64,000 nt of DNA, taken from positions 13,012 to 77,011 of the forward strand of contig CALCWC010000108.1 of the NCBI GenBank assembly GCA_937905985.1, read 5' to 3'. A program made the position numbers and the translations under genes. Source of the DNA: an uncultured Verrucomicrobiales bacterium. GTDB lineage: Bacteria; Verrucomicrobiota; Verrucomicrobiia; Verrucomicrobiales; Akkermansiaceae. Below the pieces are notes generated by a model. The model ran no database searches, had not been told where the DNA came from, and saw only the letters and a program-made list of their open reading frames with translations. Of this stretch, positions 8,310 to 15,490 are shown in pieces (position 1 is the stretch's first letter; the number at the start of each line of letters is the position of its first letter).

Positions 8310-9986
8310 GTGAACCGGGCATCTTCCACAGCCAAGGCCCTTCTTGCGGCCTTTCTCTTTGCCCTGGCATGCGAGCTGATCAGCCCCGCACCGTGGAACA
8401 GCTGGATGATGGTGGTGCTTTCCGTGTGCTCGGTGGCCATGCTGGCGTTGCTCACGCATGTACTGCTGCGGGTGTGGGCGCTGGTGCTGTGGGTGCCGTT
8501 CCTGTTGCTGGTGGGCGTTTCCGCGTACATCAAGCACTTCTACAACCTGGAGCTGGACCCCTTCCTGGTCTCGCAAATCATCGGGGCCTCCCCGCAAGAT
8601 TTTGCTCAGTTTGCCAATTTCGGCAACGCATGCGGGGTGGTGCTCATTCTTTTGGTGATTGTGGGTGCCGTGTTGCTTCTGTTCCGCGTGTTCCGAAAGA
8701 TGCCGTGGAAGCGGGAGCTGTGCATTTCCGCCGCCGGGCTGGTATTGTGCATCGGCGTGGGATACGCCCTGCCGGAGCCCTGCCTCTCCAATTCCGTGAA
8801 AGAGGGCTTGGGCTCCATCGGCCTCGTCTACCGCATCCCGTACGCCTATAAACTCGCCGCAGCCCGCAACACCGCCCTGCTGCAGAAGGTCCAGGCCCTG
8901 CCGTCCCCCGCCGACAAGCCGTCGGAAATCTCCACGCTCAAGGGTGACGAGGGCGCGGTGTGCATCCTGCACATTGGCGAGAGCGTGCGCGCGGACCGCC
9001 TTTCCCTCAACGGCTACGCGCGCGACACCACACCCTGGCTGCAGCAGCATGCGGCGCAGCTGGTGAACTTCACGGACTGCACCGCCATCTCCACCCTCAC
9101 CACCAACTCCATCCTCACCATCCTCACGGATGCCGCCGGCAACATGGAGCGTGAGATTTCTCCGCAACTGGACGCCCGATGCGGCAGCGTGATGGACCTT
9201 TTTGCCGCGAACGGCTTCAGCTGCCACGGCTTCTTCACCAGCCGTGGCATGGACAGGAACGAGACCTGGGGCTCCACCTTCGAGCGCCTTCAGCAGCTCA
9301 TCACCGCCAAGGCCAAGGGCGTGTACGAGTACGGCAATCCCGCGGAGAACGACTACCGCCCCAAGCTCCAGCTGCCCGTCATCCACAAGGTGTTGGAGGA
9401 GTCCTCCGGCAACCGCTTCCTGCTCATCAACAACGTGGGCAGCCACTCCCCGTTCTTCGCGTACGACAAGGAGCACCCCGCGTTCACACCCACCAGCCCG
9501 GACGCCCTCCACAACGCCCCTCACTCCAATCCCCAATCCGCGGAGATGGTCACCAACGCCTACGACAACACCATCCGGTACACCGACGAGTACATCCGCG
9601 ACCTGCTGGAGCCGCTGCGGGGCAAGCCCTACCTGTACATCTACGTCAGCGACCACGGCGAGCCCGTGGGCGAGAACAACGAGTGGACCCGCGGCAACCC
9701 CAACTTCCACCGCTGGCAGTGGTGCAAGGTGCCGCTCATCGTTATCGCCTCCCCTGAATTCGAGCGACTGCACCCGCATTTCTCGGATGCCCTGGCACAG
9801 CTGCGCGCCCACGCCGCCATGCCCTGCGCCCATGAGAACATTTTCCATTCCCTGCTGGGCATTTTCGGCATCTCCACCCCCTACTACAATGCGGAGCATG
9901 ATTTGTCCTCCCCGCAGTGCAAGCCCTATACCGGCCCGCACCCCTCCCGAAACGGCGAATCAGCCGATGGCTTGAAGTGGGAGTGA
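8310..9986 (+). CDS. EptA-like phosphoethanolamine transferase
   Basis: This 558-residue inner-membrane enzyme starts at a GTG. About five membrane helices fill the first ~170 residues, then comes an alkaline-phosphatase-fold periplasmic domain. Visible motifs are LHIGESVRADRLSLNGYARD, DCTAISTLTTNSILTIL near residues 257-272 (the position of the Thr nucleophile in EptA), LLINNVGSHSPFF and VSDHGEPVGENNEWT (metal-binding DHGE). EptA relatives move phosphoethanolamine from phosphatidylethanolamine to lipid A or other envelope glycans and so change surface charge. The acceptor is not identifiable here. The preceding cdsA and lipid kinase genes fit a shared phospholipid economy. Family call is strong; the exact acceptor is open. 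Confidence 0.88.
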   Translation: MNRASSTAKALLAAFLFALACELISPAPWNSWMMVVLSVCSVAMLALLTHVLLRVWALVLWVPFLLLVGVSAYIKHFYNLELDPFLVSQIIGASPQDFAQFANFGNACGVVLILLVIVGAVLLLFRVFRKMPWKRELCISAAGLVLCIGVGYALPEPCLSNSVKEGLGSIGLVYRIPYAYKLAAARNTALLQKVQALPSPADKPSEISTLKGDEGAVCILHIGESVRADRLSLNGYARDTTPWLQQHAAQLVNFTDCTAISTLTTNSILTILTDAAGNMEREISPQLDARCGSVMDLFAANGFSCHGFFTSRGMDRNETWGSTFERLQQLITAKAKGVYEYGNPAENDYRPKLQLPVIHKVLEESSGNRFLLINNVGSHSPFFAYDKEHPAFTPTSPDALHNAPHSNPQSAEMVTNAYDNTIRYTDEYIRDLLEPLRGKPYLYIYVSDHGEPVGENNEWTRGNPNFHRWQWCKVPLIVIASPEFERLHPHFSDALAQLRAHAAMPCAHENIFHSLLGIFGISTPYYNAEHDLSSPQCKPYTGPHPSRNGESADGLKWE

Positions 9987-10023
9987 AACGCGCGTTTTTT
10001 TGCGTCCATGCTTGCATTTCGCC

Positions 10024-10050
10024 TTGAAATGAGCGCGCATTGGGGATAAA
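10024..10050 (+). promoter_or_regulatory. Weak candidate promoter of pgk
   Basis: TTGAAA (10024-10029) and GATAAA (10045-10050) are 15 bases apart, or 16 if ATAAAC is taken as the -10. Leader to the pgk ATG is about 45 bases. Confidence 0.35.
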
Positions 10051-10102
10051 CTCACCCCGTGCGGGTGTATTCCGCCCGCTTAACACCAATCATTACACCA
10101 TT

Positions 10103-11302
10103 ATGGCTAAACTCACAGTTCGCGACCTCGACGTCGCCGGTAAGGAAGTCCTCATGCGCGTGGACTTCAACGTTCCCATGAAGGATGGCGCCATCACCAA
10201 CGATGCCCGCATCGTGGCCGCTCTCCCCACCATCAAGTACCTGCTGGAGAAGGGTGCCCGTCTGGTGCTCTGCTCCCACCTGGGACGCCCGGAAGGCACG
10301 GGCTATGAGGAGGCTTTCTCCCTGAAGGCCGCCGCCGAGTGCCTCGCCGGCCACTTGGGCAAGCCCGTGGCTTTCGTCCCCGAGACCATCGGCGAGGCTG
10401 CCACTGCCGCCCGCGCCGCCCTCAAGGACGGTGATGTCATCCTGCTGGACAACGTGCGCTTCGACAAGAAGGAGAAGAAGAACGACCCCGAGTTCGCCAA
10501 GGCTCTCCTGGGCAACGCCAAGCTCTACGTGAACGACGCGTTCGGCTCCGCCCACCGCGCTCACGCCTCCACGGAGGGTGTCACCCACTTCGCCGAGAAG
10601 TCCGCCATGGGCTTCCTCATCGAGCATGAGCTCGAATACCTCGAGGGCAAGCTTGAGACCCCGGCCCAGCCCTTCGTCGTCATCATGGGCGGCGCCAAGG
10701 TGTCCGACAAGATTCAGGTGCTCTCCAAGCTCATGGAGAAGAGCCAGACCTTCATCATCGGCGGTGCCATGGCCAACACCTTCCTCGCCGCCCAGGGCAA
10801 GAACGTGGGCGCTTCCAAGATTGAGGAGGACAAGCTGGACCTCGCCAACCAGATCCTGGCTGATGCCAAGGCCCGCGGCGTGAAGTTCATCCTGCCTGCC
10901 GACACCCGCTACGCCTACAAGTTCGAGGAGGGCGCGGAAACCCACTGCACCGGCCTCTGGGCGGAGGGTGCCTCCATGCCGGAAGGCGGCATGGGCATCG
11001 ACATCGGCGACAAGGCCATCGAAGAGTTCTGCTCTGTCCTCAAGACCGCCAAGACCGTCCTCTGGAACGGCCCGCTCGGCGTCTTCGAGCTGGATTCCTT
11101 CTCCAAGGGCACCAAGGCCATCGCCGAGTGCCTCGCGGAAAGCGACTGCATCTCCATTGTGGGCGGCGGCGATTCCGTGACGGCTGCCAAGAAGTTCAAG
11201 GTGGCTGACAAGCTCTCCTTCTGCTCCACCGGCGGCGGTGCCTCCCTGGAGCTGCTGGAAGGCAAGGTCCTCCCCGGCATCGGCTCCCTTACCGACAAGT
11301 AA
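10103..11302 (+). CDS. pgk: Phosphoglycerate kinase
   Basis: Pgk converts 1,3-bisphosphoglycerate and ADP to 3-phosphoglycerate and ATP in glycolysis. The 399-residue length is typical. RVDFNVPM near the N-terminus is the family signature, LCSHLGRPEG and NDAFGSAHRAHAS form the substrate-binding basic patch, MGGAKVSDKIQVL begins the C-terminal nucleotide domain, and VGGGDSVTAAKKF with STGGGASLELLEG closes the ATP site. The ATG at 10103 begins the canonical sequence; an in-frame upstream ATG at 10040 would add 21 unrelated residues and is rejected. It is followed by a strong terminator, so it is probably monocistronic. Confidence 0.97.
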   Translation: MAKLTVRDLDVAGKEVLMRVDFNVPMKDGAITNDARIVAALPTIKYLLEKGARLVLCSHLGRPEGTGYEEAFSLKAAAECLAGHLGKPVAFVPETIGEAATAARAALKDGDVILLDNVRFDKKEKKNDPEFAKALLGNAKLYVNDAFGSAHRAHASTEGVTHFAEKSAMGFLIEHELEYLEGKLETPAQPFVVIMGGAKVSDKIQVLSKLMEKSQTFIIGGAMANTFLAAQGKNVGASKIEEDKLDLANQILADAKARGVKFILPADTRYAYKFEEGAETHCTGLWAEGASMPEGGMGIDIGDKAIEEFCSVLKTAKTVLWNGPLGVFELDSFSKGTKAIAECLAESDCISIVGGGDSVTAAKKFKVADKLSFCSTGGGASLELLEGKVLPGIGSLTDK

Positions 11303-11327
11303 AGGGTTGCCCCATTACCATTCCCCA

Positions 11328-11362
11328 GGCCGCTTGTCCGCACGGGCAGGCGGCCCGGTTTT
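11328..11362 (+). terminator. Terminator of pgk
   Basis: Stem GGCCGC (11328-11333) with GCGGCC (11350-11355), extended by an inner TGTCC/GGGCA pairing, is followed by CGG and TTTT. It reaches the last codon of the convergent HipT gene. No T tract follows in the minus direction, so it serves mainly pgk. Confidence 0.7.
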
Positions 11363-12308
11363 ACTCTGCCCTCAAACGTTTGAAGCGTGGGCGGATGCTG
11401 AGCAGGAATGCCTTTTGCGCCTTGCGTGACAGGGCGGATTCCTGCACCATGGCCTCCACGCGCGGCTGGCTGTCCAGCGCGGTGCGGATGATGCGGCGGG
11501 CAGTCTCGGTGCCTATGCCCGTTTCCTCCGCCCACTCGGTGAAATGCGCGGCCATGTCGGCACCGGGCTCACGGCCGTCGGCAAAGAGCCCCTTGGCCAG
11601 CGCAAAATCGCTGTCCTGCACATGCAGGCGCGTGTTCATCACATCGTATACGGGTGCCAACACCATGGAGGTGCTGGTTTCCCCCAGCAGTGCGAAATTC
11701 TTGAAGTGGGCGTCGCCGTTGCACAGCAGGTAGTTGAGCAGCACCATGCGGAACAGGCGCAGTGCGTCCGCCTTGGGGGCCGTGCTGGTGCGCGCCAGCG
11801 CGGCGGCCAGTTCTTGATAGCTTCCCGCATACTTGGCACCGCTGCTGCCGCCGAGTATGCCTGTGATGGCGGCAAAGTCCTCCAGGTGCAGGTTGCTCCC
11901 GTCGGCCGTGCGGTCGAAGCGCCGTGTGAGGTACGCGGGTTCGCCGTTGCCGAAATGGCATAGCGCGCAGGCTGCCGTGGGCAGGCGGAAGATGCGCCGC
12001 GCCACCTCCATGCACAAATGCTCGTTGGCGGGAGCATCTTTGCGGTGCGTCATGTATGCGTCCGCAGGACAGGGTTTCATGATGTAGCCGCCCTGTTCGC
12101 CATCTCGGCGATACCGCAGCGTGGTGCCGTCCAGCACCATGGAGTATTTGTCCTGTGCGCCGGAAAAGGAGAAGGTGCGCCGCATGCCGGGGCCGTCCAC
12201 CCGCGCCTTGCCCGGCGGCTGGTCGTACGGCAGCACGGGGCAGACGTCTGCTCCGTTGAACATCCTCACACGCACGGTGCGTGGGTAGTGCTTGGGTAGC
12301 TCGCTCAT
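11361..12308 (-). CDS. hipT: HipT-like serine/threonine kinase toxin (HipA C-terminal domain)
   Basis: The 315-residue protein has the HipA kinase core but lacks the HipA N-terminal domain, which is encoded by the separate gene just upstream. The Gly-rich loop is TFSFSGAQDK with serines 47 and 49 in an SxSGxQxK arrangement. In the E. coli HipBST system HipT likewise carries two loop serines that are autophosphorylated. NGDAHFKN at residues 197-204 is the catalytic loop, and LAPVYDVMNT is the metal-binding segment. Known HipA/HipT kinases inactivate aminoacyl-tRNA synthetases (GltX for HipA, TrpS for HipT); the target here is unknown. It overlaps hipS by four bases (ATGA), so the two are probably coupled. 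Full kinase motifs suggest an active protein. Confidence 0.85.
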   Translation of the reverse strand: MSELPKHYPRTVRVRMFNGADVCPVLPYDQPPGKARVDGPGMRRTFSFSGAQDKYSMVLDGTTLRYRRDGEQGGYIMKPCPADAYMTHRKDAPANEHLCMEVARRIFRLPTAACALCHFGNGEPAYLTRRFDRTADGSNLHLEDFAAITGILGGSSGAKYAGSYQELAAALARTSTAPKADALRLFRMVLLNYLLCNGDAHFKNFALLGETSTSMVLAPVYDVMNTRLHVQDSDFALAKGLFADGREPGADMAAHFTEWAEETGIGTETARRIIRTALDSQPRVEAMVQESALSRKAQKAFLLSIRPRFKRLRAE

Positions 12309-12649
12309 CTCTCGTCCCTCCTTTCCACCACGGTAACATCCCCCAGGGCATCCGTATGCGCCAGCGCCAGCAACATGCCGAAACGGTCATGCGGGTCCAG
12401 GCGTCCCTCACGGCACACGCGCCGAGCATAGTCGCCTTCCGGCAGGATGCTTTCAAAGTACGGAAAAAGCTTTTCTGCCACGTACGCTTCCTTGCGGCGC
12501 GGCAGTCCCGCGCACACGCTGCCCGCACCGTCGCGCTCCAGGTATTCCGGCAGGTAGCGCAAAACGTAGGTCGCCCCGCCGCCGGGACGCCGCTCTTCCG
12601 TAAGCTCCGCCGCGGGGATTCGCTTCACGTGAACAATGGCGCTTCTCAT
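12305..12649 (-). CDS. hipS: HipS-like protein (stand-alone HipA N-terminal domain)
   Basis: The 114-residue protein matches the HipA N-terminal subdomain as a separate polypeptide. The core YVLRYLPEYLERDGAG, then LFPYFESILPEGDYARRV, then LDPHDRFGMLLAL, follows the family's pattern. In the described HipBST system this small protein is the antitoxin that neutralises HipT, while HipB is the DNA-binding partner. Its place in the middle of the order HTH, small domain, kinase is the same as in HipBST. It lies 14 bases after the HTH gene and overlaps the kinase gene by 4 bases. Role as antitoxin is inferred by analogy. Confidence 0.82.
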   Translation of the reverse strand: MRSAIVHVKRIPAAELTEERRPGGGATYVLRYLPEYLERDGAGSVCAGLPRRKEAYVAEKLFPYFESILPEGDYARRVCREGRLDPHDRFGMLLALAHTDALGDVTVVERRDER

Positions 12650-12663
12650 GGCTTTTCCTCCCG

Positions 12664-12870
12664 TTATTCCGCTTTGCGCAGCGTTTCCACGCGAAGGGCG
12701 AGCCCCAGGGTGTCCAGCACTTGCAGCAGGTTCCGAAGGCTGATTCCACCGATCCCGCGCTCAAAGCGGCTCAGCATGTCGATGCCCAACCCCGTGAGCT
12801 CCGCCATGTCCCGCAGGGTCAATCCCAGCTCCCGCCGCCTCCGCTTCACTGTCGCTGTCAATTCGTTCAT
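12664..12870 (-). CDS. hipB: HipB-like Xre/Cro HTH regulator
   Basis: The 68-residue protein is a single helix-turn-helix domain: RRRRELGLTLRDMAELTG, then LSRFERGIGGISLRNLLQVLDTLGL. This is the usual Xre fold of HipB. I start it at the ATG at 12868-12870; an in-frame TTG-ATG 11 codons upstream would lie inside the inverted-repeat operator and looks less likely. It would bind the operator just upstream and repress the three-gene operon. Whether it also contributes to neutralising the toxin is unknown. Confidence 0.82.
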   Translation of the reverse strand: MNELTATVKRRRRELGLTLRDMAELTGLGIDMLSRFERGIGGISLRNLLQVLDTLGLALRVETLRKAE

Positions 12871-12881
12871 AAAAATCTGCG

Positions 12882-12946
12882 TTTTTGCATAAATTAGCAT
12901 CAAAAATGGGCGCAGGCAAGCAATTTTGATGCAAATTATGCAAAAA
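12882..12946 (-). promoter_or_regulatory. Long inverted-repeat operator/promoter of the Hip module
   Basis: Two arms, 12882-12907 and 12923-12946, are near-perfect reverse complements. Apart from two or three single-base differences, each reads TTTTTGCATAA-TT-GCATCAAAA in opposite orientation, around a 15-base GC-rich centre. Each arm is itself a partial dyad (TTTTG and CAAAA ends), so there may be four half-sites. A -35-like TTGCCT and a -10-like TAATTT, 17 bases apart on the minus strand, fall in the centre and the gene-proximal arm. The region is strikingly AT-rich for this genome. Autoregulation by the HTH protein is inferred. Confidence 0.75.
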
Positions 12947-12960
12947 TGCGGAAAAAGTAA

Positions 12961-12994
12961 TAAAAATCACGCCGCCCGGTGCGGGCGGCGTGAT
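12961..12994 (-). terminator. Terminator of kbl
   Basis: A perfect 13-bp stem (12966-12978 with 12982-12994, 3-base loop) is followed on the minus strand by TTTTTA and more T-rich sequence. It lies 23 bases after the kbl stop. Confidence 0.88.
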
Positions 12995-13017
12995 GAAACG
13001 GGGATGAATCCGCGGGT

Positions 13018-14214
13018 TTAGATGAGGCCGAGCTCCTGGCCGGCCTTCTGGAAGGCGGCGATGGCGCGGTCGAGCTGCTCGGTGGTGTGGGCAGCGGAAA
13101 TCTGGGTGCGGATGCGAGCCTGCTCCTTGGGCACCACGGGGTAGAAGAAGCCCATGGCGTACACGCCCAGTTCCAGCAGGCGGGCGCTCATCTTCTGGGA
13201 GAGAGCGGCATCGCCGATCATGACGGGCACAATGGCGTGGCCGGCACCGGCCAGCTTGAAGCCGCACTGTTCCATACCCTTGCGGAAGTACGCAGCATTG
13301 CTCTGCACACGCTCCGTCAGCTCAGTGGAGGCCTCCAGCATGTCCAGCACCTTGATGGTGGTGGCGGCAATGGCGGGCATCACGCTGTTGGAGAACAGGT
13401 AGGGGCGAGCCTTCTGGCGCAGCACGTCGATGATTTCCTTCTTGGCGGAAACATAACCGCCGGACGCACCGCCCAGGGCCTTGCCGAACGTGCCGGTCGT
13501 GATGTCGATCTTGCCGAACAGGCCGCAATGCTCATGCGTTCCGCGGCCGCGCTTGCCCAGTACGCCCGTGGCGTGGGACTCGTCGAAGTGCACCAGAGCG
13601 CCGTATTTCTCGGCCAGCTCGTGAATCTTGTCCAGGCTGGCGATGATGCCGTCCATGGAGAACACGCCGTCCGTGGAAATCATGATGGTGCGGGCACCGT
13701 TGGCCTTGGCCTCCTGCAGCTTGGCCTCCAGGTCTGCCATGTCGTTGTTCGCGTAGCGGTAACGCGCGGCCTTGCACAGGCGCACGCCGTCAATGATGGA
13801 AGCGTGGTTCAGGGAGTCGGAGATGATGGCGTCCTCCTTGTCCAGCAGCGCGCCGAACAGGCCGCCGTTGGCATCATAGCAGGAGCCGAAAAGGATGGTG
13901 GATTCCGTACCCAGGAATGCGCTCAGGCGCTCCTCCAACTGGTCGTGCAGCGTCTGCGTGCCGCAGATGAAGCGCACAGAGGCCATGCCGAAGCCCCAGC
14001 GGTCGATGGCTTCCTTGGCGGCCTTCTCCAGCTCGGGGTGGTTGGCCAGACCCAGGTAGTTGTTGGCGCACATGTTGATGACCTTGCTGCCGTCGCGCAG
14101 ACCCACCTCGGAGTACTGGGGGGTGTCGATGTAGCGCTCCTGCTTGTACAGGCCGGCGGCCTTCAGGCCTTCCAGGTCCGTAACCATTCGGTTTTTGAAT
14201 TCGGTGTTGTACAT
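13018..14214 (-). CDS. kbl: 2-amino-3-ketobutyrate CoA ligase (glycine C-acetyltransferase)
   Basis: Kbl is a PLP enzyme that, with CoA, cleaves 2-amino-3-ketobutyrate (from threonine) to glycine and acetyl-CoA. With the start at 14214 the protein is 398 residues, exactly the E. coli length. HFDESHATGVLGKRGRGTHEH is the conserved active-site region, and the PLP lysine is in TGTFGKALGGASGG (Lys245). An in-frame upstream start would add 18 residues lying inside the promoter and is rejected. No threonine dehydrogenase gene is adjacent, so the substrate source is not shown here. Confidence 0.95.
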   Translation of the reverse strand: MYNTEFKNRMVTDLEGLKAAGLYKQERYIDTPQYSEVGLRDGSKVINMCANNYLGLANHPELEKAAKEAIDRWGFGMASVRFICGTQTLHDQLEERLSAFLGTESTILFGSCYDANGGLFGALLDKEDAIISDSLNHASIIDGVRLCKAARYRYANNDMADLEAKLQEAKANGARTIMISTDGVFSMDGIIASLDKIHELAEKYGALVHFDESHATGVLGKRGRGTHEHCGLFGKIDITTGTFGKALGGASGGYVSAKKEIIDVLRQKARPYLFSNSVMPAIAATTIKVLDMLEASTELTERVQSNAAYFRKGMEQCGFKLAGAGHAIVPVMIGDAALSQKMSARLLELGVYAMGFFYPVVPKEQARIRTQISAAHTTEQLDRAIAAFQKAGQELGLI

Positions 14215-14239
14215 AATAGGCAAAGAATTGTCCGTGGGA

Positions 14240-14268
14240 ATTGTAGCGCGGCGCGGTGGGCGGGTCAA
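14240..14268 (-). promoter_or_regulatory. Promoter of kbl
   Basis: TTGACC (14263-14268), 17-base spacer and TACAAT (14240-14245) on the minus strand give a strong sigma70-type promoter with a leader of about 20 bases. Confidence 0.72.
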
Positions 14269-14299
14269 GCCTATTCAGCCGACTTCGCAGGCTCGCGGC

Positions 14300-14333
14300 A
14301 AAGAAGAACCCCGCCCGGTGTAGCCGGGCGGGG
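14300..14333 (-). terminator. Terminator of the outer-membrane barrel gene
   Basis: A 10-bp GC stem (CCCCGCCCGG at 14309-14318 with CCGGGCGGGG at 14324-14333) is followed on the minus strand by TTCTTCTTT. Confidence 0.75.
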
Positions 14334-14357
14334 GCGTTGGCAGGAAATGCGCTTTCC

Positions 14358-15335
14358 TTAGAACTGGTAGCCGCCTTCCACGCCCACGGTGGTTTGGAAG
14401 GTGTCGATGGCTCCGCCGTGCAGGGAACGGCGGATTTTGGATTGGTTGCTGCCAGCCCAGGAGAATTGAATCCAGGGCTTGAAGTACAGGCGGGCGTCGC
14501 GCCCGAACATGCCGTCCTTGTGGTACGGCACCAGGGCCGCGCGCAAGCGGTAGGCGTCAATACCCTCCACGCCGCCACCCCAGTAGCCGAAGGATGGGGC
14601 GATGCCGCCGGAGGCCTCGATGTCCACGCCCAGGCTGCCGCGGGAGATGACGTCTGTGAAGCGATAGCCCAACTCAAAGTCCCAGAAGGTACCGGTGAGG
14701 CCGTACACGCCGACACCCATCAGGCCGTGGCCGAAGAAGCCCCGCTGGTGGTCGTTGAAGGTGAGGGAGAGGTTGATATCCTGCGTAAAGCGGTGGGGCA
14801 CATGGCCCTGCCACTTGGCGAGTGCGCCCTCCAAGCCGCCGCGGTGCAGGGAGTAGCCGAGTTCTGCCACCAGGTTGGGGAAGATTTCCTTGCCGATGCC
14901 GTAGTTCAAGTTGAACAGGGGCGTGTCGCCCAAGTAGTTCTTGGCGTCCCAGATGATGCCGAATTCACCGCTGATGCGCTGGCGCAATCCCCAGTTGAAG
15001 AGGTTGCGGCTGCCGGGGATGTAGGAGGCCCGCACGGAGCTCCACCCGTGGCAGCTGTAGCGGTCGGTCACGCCCATGCCGCGCACCTGGTAGTTGCTGG
15101 TGTAGAGGTTGAGACCGATGTTGCCGCGGTACTCCGAGCTGGATGCGGAGATGGGCCCGGAGACGGAGGGGGCGGCTGCTGCAGGTGTGACGGCTGCGGG
15201 AGGGGCGGGAATACTGGCGGGCGCGTCATAGCTCACGCTGTTGTAGGTGACGGGGCCGTCCGGGATGGGGGGCGGGGCGGACACGGCCATGGCGGGCACG
15301 GCTGTGCAGAGAAGTAGGATGGCTAGAGTTTTCAT
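14358..15335 (-). CDS. Exported protein, predicted outer-membrane beta-barrel
   Basis: I do not recognise a named family. The 325-residue product starts with a clear Sec signal peptide (MKTLAILLLCTAVPAMA) and a Pro/Ala-rich linker to about residue 65. The rest alternates polar and aromatic residues in the way of barrel strands, for example LGYSLHRGGLEGAL, GHGLMGVGVYGLTGTFWDFE and LYFKPWIQFSWAG, and it ends in VEGGYQF. A terminal Phe after alternating residues is a typical BAM recognition signal. It probably sits in the outer membrane as a porin-like or structural barrel. The start at 15335 is supported by the signal peptide and by a -10 box nine bases upstream. It stands between its own promoter and terminator. 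Confidence 0.72.
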   Translation of the reverse strand: MKTLAILLLCTAVPAMAVSAPPPIPDGPVTYNSVSYDAPASIPAPPAAVTPAAAAPSVSGPISASSSEYRGNIGLNLYTSNYQVRGMGVTDRYSCHGWSSVRASYIPGSRNLFNWGLRQRISGEFGIIWDAKNYLGDTPLFNLNYGIGKEIFPNLVAELGYSLHRGGLEGALAKWQGHVPHRFTQDINLSLTFNDHQRGFFGHGLMGVGVYGLTGTFWDFELGYRFTDVISRGSLGVDIEASGGIAPSFGYWGGGVEGIDAYRLRAALVPYHKDGMFGRDARLYFKPWIQFSWAGSNQSKIRRSLHGGAIDTFQTTVGVEGGYQF

Positions 15336-15344
15336 ACTCGCCCC

Positions 15345-15373
15345 ACTATACACCGCCCGGCTTTCTCGTACAA
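15345..15373 (-). promoter_or_regulatory. Promoter of the barrel gene
   Basis: TTGTAC (15368-15373), 17-base spacer and TATAGT (15345-15350) on the minus strand; the -10 ends 9 bases before the ATG, so the leader is nearly absent. Confidence 0.6.
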
Positions 15374-15490
15374 GAAAAAATCTCTGCCCCAATACGCAAA
15401 CAGATAGGGGAGCGGCGGCGGCATCAGAATCGCGACGTCCTCGAAATACTCGCCGGGGCATTCCTCATCCCCACGGCCGAGCAGGTGGCG

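Noticed and set aside
9986..10010. Possible terminator (AAACGCGCGTTT then T run) after the EptA-like gene
   Set aside because: The palindrome leaves a stem of only four weak pairs, too small for a reliable hairpin.
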